DNA of 64,000 bases. Source: Qingshengfaniella alkalisoli. GTDB lineage: Bacteria > Pseudomonadota > Alphaproteobacteria > Rhodobacterales > Rhodobacteraceae. The notes under the pieces were generated by a model. That model searched no databases and was not told the origin of the DNA. It was given only the letters and a program-made list of their open reading frames with translations. Below are positions 42,978 to 52,770 of this stretch, one piece after another. The stretch is taken from positions 1,220,501-1,284,500 of the forward strand of contig NZ_CP042261.1 of NCBI RefSeq assembly GCF_007855645.1, in the 5' to 3' direction. A program made the position numbers and the translations under genes. Each line of letters starts with the position of its first letter. Within the stretch, counting starts at the first letter, position 1.

Positions 42978-43956
42978 TCACACTTCGGCTGGCGTCGCGT
43001 CGGCAGCCCCGAGGGCTTTTTCCTTCAGCTTGCGGAATTTCTTCGACATTTGCTCCAGCTTGGCCTCCCATTCCGAATTGGGTGTCTGGCCTTCGATCGT
43101 CTTGAAATAGACCTGCATCATGCAGGCGATGGCGAAGGGTTCCAGCAGCGCGGCCTTGACGCTCCATGCGAACAGCAAGGCAAAAATGACGCTGCCAGCA
43201 GCCCAAGTGCCCGGCATCATGTAGACGACAAGCGCCGCCGGGGCGAGCATGACCAGGAACACCAGGAAGCCGAGCCCGTAGACGATGATCGCCAGCCATG
43301 CGGCGTTTTTCAGCATCACTTTGTAATTCTGCCCATAAAGCACCAGCGCCTCCTTGGCCGACATCCATGCGTTGGTGGAGTTGGTACGGATCGCATAGGC
43401 AAGGATCACCTCGTCCACGAAGCCGACCGCGACGCGCAGAAAGGCCGACAGGATGCGCGTAAGCTGCTGCACGCCCGGTATCGGCAGAATGGTCAGAATG
43501 CCCCGCACCAGACCGGTAATCGCCTTGATGACTCCCTTGATCAACTGATCGATCGCGAACAAGTACGCTGGCGCTGAGACTGATCGATCGCGACTCGCTT
43601 GACTGACTACGGTCGTGGCATGCGCGACCTGGCCGCGCCCTTCCGGCATCGTTTCCCGTCGATCAGTTGGATCAGAACCGCGATATGACCGGCCTTGACG
43701 ATGTAGAGGATGTATTCGCGTGCCCAATACATGACCGCGCCGAAGATGCCGAACCCTACAAAACCTCCCCACATCGTGGTGCTGGCCCGGACTCCCTCAT
43801 CACCAAATCCGCCGATGCCATACCCCACCCCGGCGCCGGCGCCGGTGACAAGGATGTATCCGAGCGTAATCCGAAATAGACGGCCATGCGCAGGAGAATG
43901 AAGGGGGATGTGCGCACCATCATTCCCAATGCGCCGCCAAGGCTGAAATCCCACAT
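42978..43956 (-). pseudogene. Multi-pass membrane protein, two single-base frameshifts
   Basis: Reading begins at 43956 with MWDFSLGGALGMMVRTSPFI and AVYFG, shifts at about 43878 to ITLGYILVTGAGAGVGYGIG and YILYIVKAGHIAVLIQLIDG, and shifts again at about 43650 to MPEGRGQVAHATTVVSQASR, which continues through VRGILTILPIPGVQQLTRIL to EWEAKLEQMSKKFRKLKEKA. One missing G after TTCGG and one missing base near GGGAAACG would restore one protein of about 325 residues with at least five membrane segments. I recall similar uncharacterized membrane proteins in Rhodobacterales. Lies 270 bp upstream of the VWA gene on the same strand and may act with it. Confidence 0.7.
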
Positions 43957-44245
43957 ATCAATTTTTTCCTTTTTTAAATCTCAGTTGGTTTCGGGACAGG
44001 ATGCGCGTTGCCCGTTCGCCCAAGGCCATGACGGATCACCAGTTGTATATGTCGTTTAATCTCTTGGTCCGATAATCAGACGCGCCGCATCCCGTCGGAA
44101 GGCCGAAGCCGAAATTGCTTGGACCGAAAGCGGAGTTGGGAAACTGAGGCATTATTTACTCCGATTACAAGATTACTTCGCCAATCTCGGACTTTGGGCC
44201 GGAAGATCGCATAACGAGACCAACGACGCCCCGTTCGTTCAGAGG

Positions 44246-45299
44246 GGCATTGTTGCAGAATTCAGCATTAAGCGAGGTTCCCCCATTCCCCGCTGAGTTC
44301 AGGCAACGCGCTCGATCTCGGCGGTGCCGAGCGCGTTGAAGCGGTTGATGAGGGCAATGCGGATGTGGATTTCGGCAGTCTGGCGGTCGGGGTTCCTTGA
44401 TGCGATGCGCTCACCGAAGGACTTGAGACATCGCATTTCCGCCTCGGTCCTGCTTCGGGCGTGATAGCCTGACTACCGTTTCCAGATCGCTCGGCCCAAC
44501 CGTTTGGTTGCTCGCAAGATGTCATTGCGGGCTTTTGCTGCCGGGTTGCCTGCTTTCCACAGATGGCCATTTTTCCGGATCGGTATGATGGCCGTGCCGC
44601 CGCGATCGAGGATCGCGCTATGACATCGGCGCGTATCATAGGCACCATCCGCGGTCACGGTGCCAATCTGCTCTTCGGGCGGCACCTGGCTGAGCAGATC
44701 GGGAAGAACCGGGCTGTCGCCGTCTCGGCTCGAGGTGAATTCCACCGCGCGGATGTCACCTGTGGCGGTGTCCATCGCCATATGAACCTTGCGATACTGG
44801 CGTCTTCGCTGCGTTCCATGTTTGCGCGCCAGCCACTCGCCATCCCCCCAGAAACTTGATCCCGGTGCTGTCGACCAGCAGGTTCAGCGGGCCTGCTGTG
44901 CGACGGCTCGATATCTGTACGGTGATGAATTTCTGGCACCGGCTCAGGGTGGAGAAGTCGGGAACCGGCCAGTCCAGGCCAGCCATCTTCAGAATGCTGT
45001 CCACCATCCCGGTTGTTTGTCTCAGTGGCAGGCCGAACATAACTTTCACCAACAGGCAGAACTGGATCGCCGCATCCGAGAATATGGGAGGACGGCCGTT
45101 ACGACCGACCTTGGGAGCGAGCCAAACCATGTCCTTGTCCAACCAGATCATCAGCGACCCACGCCGTTTCAGCGCATCGTTATAGGACTTCCAATTCGTT
45201 GTGCGGCAGCGGGTGGGGGCTGGCTTGCTCATGCCAGCCTCTTAACCATACGGATTCGCACAGTGAATCCCCCATGACGCCGAGTTCCGCAACAATGCC
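44246..45299 (-). mobile_element. IS5-family insertion sequence, copy 2 (inverted)
   Basis: 1054 bp, nearly identical to 39286-40338 but in reverse orientation, with the ends GGCATTGTTGCAGAATTC and the complement of GGCATTGTTGCGGAACTC. It is one base longer because of an extra base in a G run. With copy 1 it brackets the VWA and membrane-protein genes. Confidence 0.9.
44299..45232 (-). pseudogene. IS5-family transposase with frameshift and internal TAG
   Basis: Same protein as in copy 1. After LLVDSTGIKFLG the frame is lost because the G run in TTTCTGGGGGG has six Gs where copy 1 has five. The rest continues in the next frame (MAMDTATGDIRAVEFTSSRD onwards) and meets the same TAG after AIWKR as copy 1. 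So the two copies share the nonsense codon and differ by the frameshift. Confidence 0.85.
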
Positions 45300-45310
45300 C
45301 CTTCTCTCAC

Positions 45311-45781
45311 TTAAAAAGTCGACGTTTGGCTGGTCATGTCATTGTCCGATGGTAAATCCGCGTTCTCCGGAGGAACCGGCGCGGCTTCATCTGGAATCTG
45401 CGGCAGAGCAGTGTTCCTGCTTGCGTCGAAGGCCTTCGGCATGGCGGATGGGATCTGATCTTCGGTTGTCCGCTCGGAAAGAGCCATCGAGAGATAGGGT
45501 CGCGGCTCTGGAAAGTATCCGCGTGACCGTCGCTCCTTCTCTTCGCTGACCTCGACCATAAGGCGGAGCATCTTGTCCGCAAGGACCGCATAATCTTCTT
45601 CGGTCTCATCAATTCCAATGCCCAGCCGGACGGCGGTATCCCTGATAGGCGTGACGGCCGGGCTCCGGTCGCAAAGAAAGATGGCGTCGCGCAATGCGGC
45701 CCGGGCGGCGGCTTCGATTGCAAGGGACGCTTCGCACTGCTTCACGGGTCCTCGGTCCGGTGAGCGCGCGTATCCACCTGC
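45311..45781 (-). pseudogene. Tyrosine integrase, internal fragment related to the 53980 integrase
   Basis: About 155 codons: YARSPDRGPVKQCEASLAIE, ARAALRDAIFLCDRSPAVTP, RDTAVRLGIGIDETEEDYAV, then EVSEEKERRSRGYFPEPRPY. The same order and spacing occur in the integrase at 53980-55995 (QETLREALYLGNREAAREPI, RTAADRLGVRIAEKTNDWMI, RERAQREQGIYSQPSRFFQA). The catalytic domain is missing (stop at 45311, IS5 at 45299), and the N-terminus is cut too. It lies directly left of a tRNA-Asn 3'-end copy, just as the intact integrase lies left of the next copy. It therefore marks the right end of an older element. Confidence 0.72.
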
Positions 45782-45806
45782 GCCGCCCGGTGTTCCCCAA
45801 AAGAGA

Positions 45807-45838
45807 AAGGGCCTAGAGGCAGCGACCTCTAAGCCCTT
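45807..45838. terminator. Hairpin between integrase fragment and att copy
   Basis: AAGGGC/GCCCTT and AGAGG/CCTCT form an interrupted stem with a CAGCGA loop (45807-45838). It lies just before the tRNA-Asn copy. Possible terminator or part of the att region. Confidence 0.45.
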
Positions 45839-45844
45839 GAAATC

Positions 45845-45863
45845 TTTGGCTCCGGCGGTAGGG
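45845..45863 (-). repeat. tRNA-Asn 3'-end copy, att site (middle)
   Basis: TTTGGCTCCGGCGGTAGGG is identical to the 3'-most 17 bases and flank of the tRNA-Asn piece at 56115; identity ends after GGG. Junction between the 40-kb region and the restriction-modification element. Confidence 0.75.
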
Positions 45864-46096
45864 GGCGCAATGCCAACATCAAACCGCTGAATTTAAACGA
45901 TTATTCGGTCCGAATATCTCCATCGACTCCGGATGTGTAAGAGTTTGTGACATGAAATGAGTAAGTCATCAATAGCCGAAACCCTGTCCTAAACACTCTT
46001 TGGAAGGCAAGTGGATGGAAGCGCAGGACCTGCTGGATTCTGATAGCGTCATCAGGCAGAAGGGATGACAAATCGTAATGTTGCGGAGGCCACCCA

Positions 46097-48034
46097 TTGC
46101 AGAACCTTCTTGATGACCTGACGGAGCTTCTCCAAACCGAACAGGCCTTCATCTCGGACGGGGCGATCCTCAAGAATGCGGTGATCGAGGCGGCGCTGAA
46201 CATGGACCCGCGTTTGCTGGAACTGCTGATGCAGTCCGACCCAATCAAGGAGCACTTCTTCACCGAGGTCGCGGGCGTTCAGGTCTTCGACAAGGTGAAG
46301 TTTCAGGACTTCGTGTCCAACAAAGCATTCCTGCCCGACAGCTACACCGCCTTCAAGAACCGCATCGGTCTGACTGATGGGCGCGGCGATTACCTGAGCC
46401 AGTCGCGCGACGTGGTGCTGGCGTGGCCCTACAAGGATTGCGTGCTGGAAGGCGGCATGACGAAAGAGGACAAAGGCCGCAACGAGGTGTTCTGGAACAC
46501 AACGCTGGCCCCGGACGACATCACGCGGCTGTTCGAACCCAAGGTGCTGACCGGCTGGGAACGCTGGGATGCGGAGGCCGTGGCAGAGGGCAAGGCCAAG
46601 CCCGTGGGCGAGGTGTCACAGGACGACAACCTGCTGATCAAGGGCAACAACCTGCTGGCGCTTCATTCGCTGAAAGTGCGCTATGCAGGCAAGGTGAAAC
46701 TGATCTATATCGACCCGCCCTATAATACCGGCAATGACGGGTTCCGGTATAACGACCGCTTCAACCATTCGGCGTGGCTGACCTTTTTCAAAGGGCGGCT
46801 TGAGGTTGCGAAGTCGCTACTGACAAGGGATGGTGCAATCTTTGTCACCTTGGATGACACCGAAGTGCATTATGCCAAGGTTATGATGGATGAAGTGTTT
46901 GGGCGTGAAAAGTTTGTAGCGCACATTGCTTGGCAAAAGCGAACATCACCGGATGACCGCGTTATCTTGGGCAACTCTCACGACAACGTGCTTGTATTCG
47001 CGCGAGAGCAAGGAACAACAAAGCGGTCAAACGGCACCTTTAAGACCATCTTTGAAGAAAGTGCCAACCGCTTGCCAATGACGGACAAGCAACGGGCCGA
47101 ATACAAGAACCCCGACAATGACCCCAGAGGGCCTTGGGTCCACCGGGACTTTACCGCTCAAAATCAGAAGAAGAACGGCAAGTGGGGCCGGGAAAACCAG
47201 ATGTATTGGATCACCGCACCATCGGGTGATCGGTTTTTCCCGCCAGAAGGCTATTGCTGGAAAGTCACGGAAGATGAATACCGCATGCTTGAGAAAGAAA
47301 AGCGTATGTGGTTCGGCAAAGAGGGGAACAATCAACCAAGGCGAAAGAAGTATCTTGCAGACGAGAACGGCATTCAGTCATCGACCTGGTGGGCACACCA
47401 AGACGCTGGAACAAACGAGCAAGCAAAGAAGGAGTTGAATGCAATCATCGGGACAGACGAATCGTCAGACTTCACGCCAAAGCCCGAACGGTTATTGCAA
47501 CGCATTGTCCATATCGCCACCAATCCCGGCGACATCGTTTTGGACTTCTATTCCGGCTCAGGAACGACTGCGGCGGTAGCGCACAAGATGGGCCGTCGCT
47601 GGATAGCCGTAGAGCAAATGGACTACATTCTTGAGCTACCCGCGTCGCGCCTCAAGAAAGTCATCGAAGGTGAACAGGGCGGCATTTCCAAAGCAGTTGA
47701 GTGGCAAGGCGGCGGATCGTTTGTCTATGCGGAACTCGCGGCGTCCAATGCGGCCTTTGTCGAGCGCATCGAAGCGGCCCCGGACATGGCCACGCTGCTA
47801 ACCATTCATGCCGACATTCAGGCCAACGGCTATCTGCGCTATGACGTGGACCTGAGCGGCTTTGACACTGACGACTTCGCCGCGCTTCCGCTCGAAGACG
47901 CCAAGCGCGTGTTGATGGACTGTCTTGATGCCAACCACCTCTATGCCAATCTCGGCTCCCTTGGCGATGCGGATTTCGACATCCCGGACGAAGACGCCCG
48001 CGCGACCCGCTCTTTCTATGGGCTGGACACATGA
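46097..48034 (+). CDS. mod: Type III restriction-modification DNA methyltransferase (Mod)
   Basis: N6-adenine methyltransferase subunit, 645 residues, which also gives site recognition to the type III complex. Catalytic motif IV is KLIYIDPPYNTGNDGFRYND, and motif I is VLDFYSGSGTTAAVAHKMGR in the beta-class order (DPPY first). The target-recognition region lies between, about residues 290-430 (HIAWQKRTSPDDRVILGNSH and later FPPEGYCWKVTEDEYRMLEK). The start is a TTG at 46097 with GGAGG eight bases upstream; no ATG fits the conserved N-terminus (LLDDLTELLQTEQAFISDGA). The stop overlaps the res start by ATGA (48031). Confidence 0.93.
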   Translation: MQNLLDDLTELLQTEQAFISDGAILKNAVIEAALNMDPRLLELLMQSDPIKEHFFTEVAGVQVFDKVKFQDFVSNKAFLPDSYTAFKNRIGLTDGRGDYLSQSRDVVLAWPYKDCVLEGGMTKEDKGRNEVFWNTTLAPDDITRLFEPKVLTGWERWDAEAVAEGKAKPVGEVSQDDNLLIKGNNLLALHSLKVRYAGKVKLIYIDPPYNTGNDGFRYNDRFNHSAWLTFFKGRLEVAKSLLTRDGAIFVTLDDTEVHYAKVMMDEVFGREKFVAHIAWQKRTSPDDRVILGNSHDNVLVFAREQGTTKRSNGTFKTIFEESANRLPMTDKQRAEYKNPDNDPRGPWVHRDFTAQNQKKNGKWGRENQMYWITAPSGDRFFPPEGYCWKVTEDEYRMLEKEKRMWFGKEGNNQPRRKKYLADENGIQSSTWWAHQDAGTNEQAKKELNAIIGTDESSDFTPKPERLLQRIVHIATNPGDIVLDFYSGSGTTAAVAHKMGRRWIAVEQMDYILELPASRLKKVIEGEQGGISKAVEWQGGGSFVYAELAASNAAFVERIEAAPDMATLLTIHADIQANGYLRYDVDLSGFDTDDFAALPLEDAKRVLMDCLDANHLYANLGSLGDADFDIPDEDARATRSFYGLDT

Positions 48035-50659
48035 GCCAGACGCTTACAGAACAGATTGATGCGGTGGCCAAGTTCGGGATGCTCAAGGCAGACATTCCCG
48101 ACGACATCACCGGCAACCTTGCGCCCCAGATCGAGCTACGCCCCTATCAGCGCACGGCGCTGGAACGCTGGCTGTTCTACATCGACAAATACGAGGGGCG
48201 GCCCAAGGCCCCGCACCTGCTGTTCCACATGGCCACGGGCAGCGGCAAGACGGTGCTGATGGCGGCGCTGATCCTTGACCTCTACCGGCGCGGTTATCGC
48301 AACTTCCTGTTCTTCGTGAACTCCGCCCAGATCATCGAGAAGACTAAGGAAAACTTCCTCAACCCCGCATCAGCCAAGCACCTGTTCGCGCCCAGTGTGC
48401 GGATTGACGACAAGCCCGTGGACATCCGCGCGGTGGATACCTTCGACGCGGTGAACACGGACGCGATCAACATCCACTTCACGACCATTCAGGGGCTGCA
48501 CACCCGGATGCAGGCCCCGAAAGAGAACGCCGTCACCATCGAGGATTTCCGCGATTACAAGGTGGTGATGATCTCAGACGAAGCGCACCACCTGAACGCC
48601 GAGACCAAGAGCAAGGACAAGCTGACGAAGGACGAAGCGAAGGACAAGGCCAGTTGGGAAGGCACGGTATCCGAGATTTTCCGCCAGCACCCCGAGAACA
48701 TGCTGTTGGAGTTTACCGCGACCGTGGACCTTGGGCATGAGGCGATCCGGGCGAAGTATGCCGACAAGATACTGTACGACTATTCGCTGCGGCAGTTTCG
48801 GGAAGACGGTTATTCCAAGGACATCGAGCTGCGGCAGGCCGATTTGCCACCCGAGGCCCGGATGATGCAGGCAATGGTCCTGAGCCAGTACCGCCGCAAG
48901 GTGGCCGAAGCGCATGGGCTGCATTGCAAGCCGGTGATCCTGATGAAGTCCAAAACGATCAAAGAAAGCGCCGACAACGAAGCGGCCTTCACGGCGATGG
49001 TCGCGGGGCTGACTGGTGAGGGCTCTGGACGCGCTCAGGGCGGCTTCTGAGGGCGATGAGACCCTTTCGCAGGCCTTCGCCTTCATCATAGACGAACGGG
49101 GCATGACCGGCGCGGATTTCGCCCGTGAGCTACAGGGCGATTTTGCCCCCGAGAAGGTGGTGAACGTCAACATTCCCAAGGATTTGGAAAACAGACAGAT
49201 AGAACTCAACGCCTTGGAGGACCGCGACAATGAGATACGGGTGATCTTTGCCGTCGATAAGCTAAACGAGGGCTGGGACGTACTGAACCTGTTCGACATC
49301 GTGCGCCTCTATGACACCCGCGACGGCAAGGCCAACAAGGTGGGTAAGACCACGATGGCCGAGGCGCAGTTGATCGGACGAGGGGCGCGGTACTTCCCCT
49401 TTATGGCCCCGGACCAGCCCGACGTGGCACCGGAAAAGCGTAAGTATGATAGCGCGGTAGACACGCCCCTGCGCATCTTGGAGGAACTGCATTACCACTG
49501 TTCTCACAACCCCAAGTACATCCAAGACATCCGCAACGCCCTACGCGAAACCGGGATGCTTGACGATACCGCCCGGACTGTGCGCTTGCGGCTTAAGGAC
49601 AGCTTCAAGCAGACGGATTTTTATGAGCGAGATCATGTCTGGGTAAATGACCGGGTGCGCAATCCGCGCGACGGTGTAGCAGGGTTGGGCGCTTACAAGA
49701 TCGAAGGGGCTTTTTCCTATCCCAATCTGATGACAGGCCGTGTGACGGAAGCCTCAGCCTTTGGCGGTGGACAGTTGACGTTGAAACCGTCAAGTAAGGA
49801 ACCCGTGTCCCGCGACTTCAAGCTGGGCGATTTCGGCAGGGCCATTCTGGGCTTCGCGATGGACGCCAACGACTTCTTCCACTTCGCTAATCTGCGGACC
49901 TTTTTTCCGCAACTCGCCAGCGCCTCTCAGTTTGTCACCACTGACACCTATCTCGGCGGCGTGAGGGTGAGCGTGCGCGGCTTGCCCGATGACCTGGACA
50001 ACCTGACCGCGCGGCAAAAACTGGACATCACGCAAAACGTCCTGCACCAGATCGAAAGCGGCGTGAAACGGGAGAGTGTTGAGTATATCGGCACCAAGGA
50101 CTTCAAGCCCTATCCCATCAAAGACCGCTTCACCGACAAGGTGCTGAAACTGCGGATCGAAGGTGAGACCGGGCTAAGCTGGACAGAAAGCAACGTGCCG
50201 GGGCTGGATCAGATCGACCTGAGCGGCAAGAATTGGCACGCCTATGACGACAGTTACGGCACCGATCAGGAAAAGCATTTCATCAAATACATGCACGATC
50301 AGGAAGCCCGACTTCGCAGCGTCTATGACGACTTTTACCTGCTGCGGAACGAAAAGGCCGTGAAACTATATGACTTCGACACCGGACGTGCCTTTGAACC
50401 AGACTTCGTTCTATTTCTGAGAAAGAAGGACGCGAAGGCCCGCACGATCCTCCAGTTGTTCATCGAACCAAAGGGAAACCACCTGCGCCCGCAAGACGAC
50501 TGGAAGCAAGAGTTTCTCGAGCAACTAAAAGCCAATGCGAGGGTTGAGACCGTTTTCCAAGGCCGAGACTACTCTATTCTTGGATTGCCATTCTTCAACG
50601 AAGTGGGACAAGCCAACGCAGATTTCAAAGCTGCGTTTGAAGATGACGCAATCCAGTGA
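48031..50659 (+). pseudogene. res: Type III restriction enzyme (Res), one-base frameshift
   Basis: DNA-dependent ATPase and nuclease subunit. First part (48031-49050): Walker A HMATGSGKTVLMAALILDLY and DEAH box VVMISDEAHHLNAETKSKDK. The reading breaks at 49018-49022, where GAGGGCTC has one G too many; with GAGGCTC it would continue LTGEALDALRAASEG into the second part (to 50659): FAVDKLNEGWDVLNLFDIVR and AEAQLIGRGARYFPF (motifs V, VI), and a PD-(D/E)xK nuclease, FEPDFVLFL then LQLFIEPKGNHLRPQDDW. Total about 875 residues, normal for Res. Either a true loss of restriction, a switchable state, or an assembly error. Mod alone would stay active. Confidence 0.9.
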
Positions 50660-50780
50660 CTGATGCGCGCAGGTCCGCCAACGCACCACTAAGCCAAAGT
50701 TCTACTCACCAAACGGCTCGACAATCTCAATAATTCTCAAACTTCTTTCCAAAGTTTTTTGAAAACGAAGAGAGGCTCCA

Positions 50781-50815
50781 TGTCCCGTTAGTCAAACAGT
50801 TAGACTAACGGGACA
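50781..50815. promoter_or_regulatory. 13-bp perfect palindrome before a small basic protein gene
   Basis: TGTCCCGTTAGTC (50781-50793) and GACTAACGGGACA (50803-50815) pair fully around a 9-base spacer, and end 7 bp before the ATG at 50823, so the right arm covers the place of the ribosome site. The spacer contains CAGTTA, echoing the arm. It may be an operator or a translation-blocking hairpin. Confidence 0.75.
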
Positions 50816-50822
50816 TTGAGCT

Positions 50823-51260
50823 ATGACTGAAGAAATTATCAACACCGATCCGGATATAGAGGCCGCATTTCATGCCGGCCAGTTGACTAAGATCGAAATC
50901 ACCGCAGCCAGCATGACGCTGTCTGACGGCGTTTTCACTTTGAACGCCAAAGACATCCTACCGCCGAAAATCAAAAACCCTGCGGACGAGGCCCAGCCAA
51001 AAACTAACAAGGAACGCCAGCGCGCCTATACGCAGCGCAAGAAAGACGCAGGCTTCAAAAAAGATTGGATACACGAAAGCGTCGCGATTTTGGCGGACGA
51101 GGTTGGCGGACAGGAGTGCATCGTCGCCGAGATCGAACGCCTACGCACACGCGCTGAGATGGCCGAGGAGCGTGCCGCTGCTGAGCGGCTTCGAGCCGAA
51201 GCGGCGGAAGCTGACGTGAAACGGTTGAAGGCGCTACGGTGGTGGCAGTTCTGGCTGTAA
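50823..51260 (+). CDS. Small basic coiled-coil protein, possible ribbon-helix-helix regulator
   Basis: 145 residues. N-terminal acidic part (MTEEIINTDPDIEAAFHAGQ), then TNKERQRAYTQRKKDAGFKK and WIHESVAILADEVGGQECIV, which resembles the strand-helix-helix pattern of plasmid-type RHH proteins, and a C-terminal coiled coil rich in Arg/Glu (ERLRTRAEMAEERAAAERLR) ending WWQFWL. I do not recognize a named family. The perfect palindrome directly upstream and the nearby mob and rep genes suggest a plasmid copy-number or mobilization regulator that binds its own promoter; this is inference. Confidence 0.55.
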   Translation: MTEEIINTDPDIEAAFHAGQLTKIEITAASMTLSDGVFTLNAKDILPPKIKNPADEAQPKTNKERQRAYTQRKKDAGFKKDWIHESVAILADEVGGQECIVAEIERLRTRAEMAEERAAAERLRAEAAEADVKRLKALRWWQFWL

Positions 51261-51278
51261 TGGGCATGCGCCTTGGGC

Positions 51279-51671
51279 TTATTCGCCCAGGGCGCCCGGA
51301 GGACGCCTACGGCGTTGAGAGGGCGTACCTGTGGTGGGATCATCATCCAACTTCCCGCGTTTCTTTAACCGGATGCCACGTCTTACGGCGGCTTCTATTA
51401 GCGCGGCTTCGATATCGGTGAGTAGATCATAGAACTCGACTGACGACATACCCCGGCCCTGAAGTGTTTCAAGTTCATTTGGGCCAAATGTGCGACCATT
51501 GACAACAACAGGCAAGTCCCATGGCTCTTGATTGAAGAAAGGTCGCAGTTGTAACGAGTAGTAGGCAAGGCAATCTCGCATCTTAACAAAATGTAAAAGA
51601 TGCTCGGGCACATCCAGCTTGCTATAGTCGCGTTCCTCTAACTTTCTCATTCTAATTTGTGTTGGTGTCAT
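51279..51671 (-). CDS. Hypothetical protein coupled to the mob gene (130 aa)
   Basis: 130 residues, MTPTQIRMRKLEERDYSKLD, LLHFVKMRDCLAYYSLQLRP, VEFYDLLTDIEAALIEAAVR, then a basic tail RRGIRLKKRGKLDD. Its start overlaps the stop of the mob gene by ATGA (51668-51671), so both are translated together and it may be a mobilization accessory protein. No known motif. The basic C-terminus would suit DNA binding. Confidence 0.55.
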   Translation of the reverse strand: MTPTQIRMRKLEERDYSKLDVPEHLLHFVKMRDCLAYYSLQLRPFFNQEPWDLPVVVNGRTFGPNELETLQGRGMSSVEFYDLLTDIEAALIEAAVRRGIRLKKRGKLDDDPTTGTPSQRRRRPPGALGE

Positions 51672-52720
51672 CTCACATCCTGACTTTCAAAGGCTTGGTC
51701 CAAAATTTTGTTAAGAGATCGAGAAACTCCGAGACCACTTGAAATGATCGCATTTCGTACAGTTTTCGCGCTCCTCCTCAAATTTGCTTCACGCTCCTCC
51801 ATTGTTGCTAAGCGCTGCGCTGCAAATTTTTCGAATGCCAACCTCTCTTCCGTAAAATGCTTTCGTTCGGCACTCAATGCAGCATTTTTTAGCTCTAAAC
51901 TTTTAGCCTCATGCGAATTTTCTTCTGCACAACGTTTATTTCTCGTTCGGGCAATTTTATCGGCTTTGGAGAAATTTTGCGCCAATTCACGGAACCGCTG
52001 ACGATCCTTCAGAAGTCCGTATTCCTCGGGCTCCAATCGATCCATCACGGTAAATTTCTTCCGCTGTGGTGGCATAACGCGATCCAAACCCATTTCGTCC
52101 CGAAGATACTCAAAAAAGGCGCTCTGCAATGCCGATCCTTGAGCCCTTGTATCATCGCGTGGAATCGGCTTTCCGGTTCGAGGGTCAAGAATTGGCTTGC
52201 CTGTCTTTTTGTCGGTCTTGTGATACATTGCACGCGCATGCTCCTTAGAAAATTTGGACACGCTGGCCTTCTTGACAATTCGCCCATCTTTGTAGCGATA
52301 ATCGTATTTCGGCAGTAGGAAGGCGTCGACGGTGTGGCGACCCTTTTCGTCACGGTCGAGGCGAGCGGCGAATACTGCGTCGCCACCGTGAAATTTATTA
52401 AGAAAACGGACTGTATGATGTAGCATTTTCAACTGCTGGTCTGGGTCCGTACCATCTATCAAGCCAGTCGGAAACTGAACTAACGCGTGAATGCACGCTG
52501 TTCTGCCAGACTGTTTGACCCCATCCATATGACGGGCGCGCGCCGCTGCCAGATCAATACTGCCGTAGATAAGTGGCCCATCGTCTCTGACGCGGCGGCG
52601 TTGGCTGCTTTCGTCTTCACGTTTTCCGTGTTTCTCGGCCCGGGCGAGATCGGAGAACTTCAAAGCCTGCTGTCGAACCGCACCTACCATGCCGAGGTTG
52701 TCATTATTTACATTTCCCAT
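51668..52720 (-). CDS. Plasmid recombination/mobilization protein (Mob/Pre, MobV-like)
   Basis: 350 residues. LKFSDLARAEKHGKREDESS at the N-terminus, then VFAARLDRDEKGRHTVDAFL and LPKYDYRYKDGRIVKKASVS, followed by a long coiled C-terminus (LKNAALSAERKHFTEERLAF). The LDRDEKGRHTVDAFLLP block corresponds to the HxDExxPHxxxxxxP strand-His region of Mob/Pre relaxases, although the leading His is replaced (ARLDRD), so nicking activity is uncertain. Such proteins act on an oriT close to their own start; none is identified here. Start at ATG 52720 or the in-frame ATG 52741. Confidence 0.68.
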   Translation of the reverse strand: MGNVNNDNLGMVGAVRQQALKFSDLARAEKHGKREDESSQRRRVRDDGPLIYGSIDLAAARARHMDGVKQSGRTACIHALVQFPTGLIDGTDPDQQLKMLHHTVRFLNKFHGGDAVFAARLDRDEKGRHTVDAFLLPKYDYRYKDGRIVKKASVSKFSKEHARAMYHKTDKKTGKPILDPRTGKPIPRDDTRAQGSALQSAFFEYLRDEMGLDRVMPPQRKKFTVMDRLEPEEYGLLKDRQRFRELAQNFSKADKIARTRNKRCAEENSHEAKSLELKNAALSAERKHFTEERLAFEKFAAQRLATMEEREANLRRSAKTVRNAIISSGLGVSRSLNKILDQAFESQDVR

Positions 52721-52770
52721 GATACGAAGGTAGTGACGCAATTACCCAAAATGAAATTTCGGATAACCCG

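Noticed and set aside
45902-45916. TATTCGGTCCGAATA palindrome upstream of mod
   Set aside because: Seven-base arms but about 180 bp from the mod start and without other support; not claimed as an operator.
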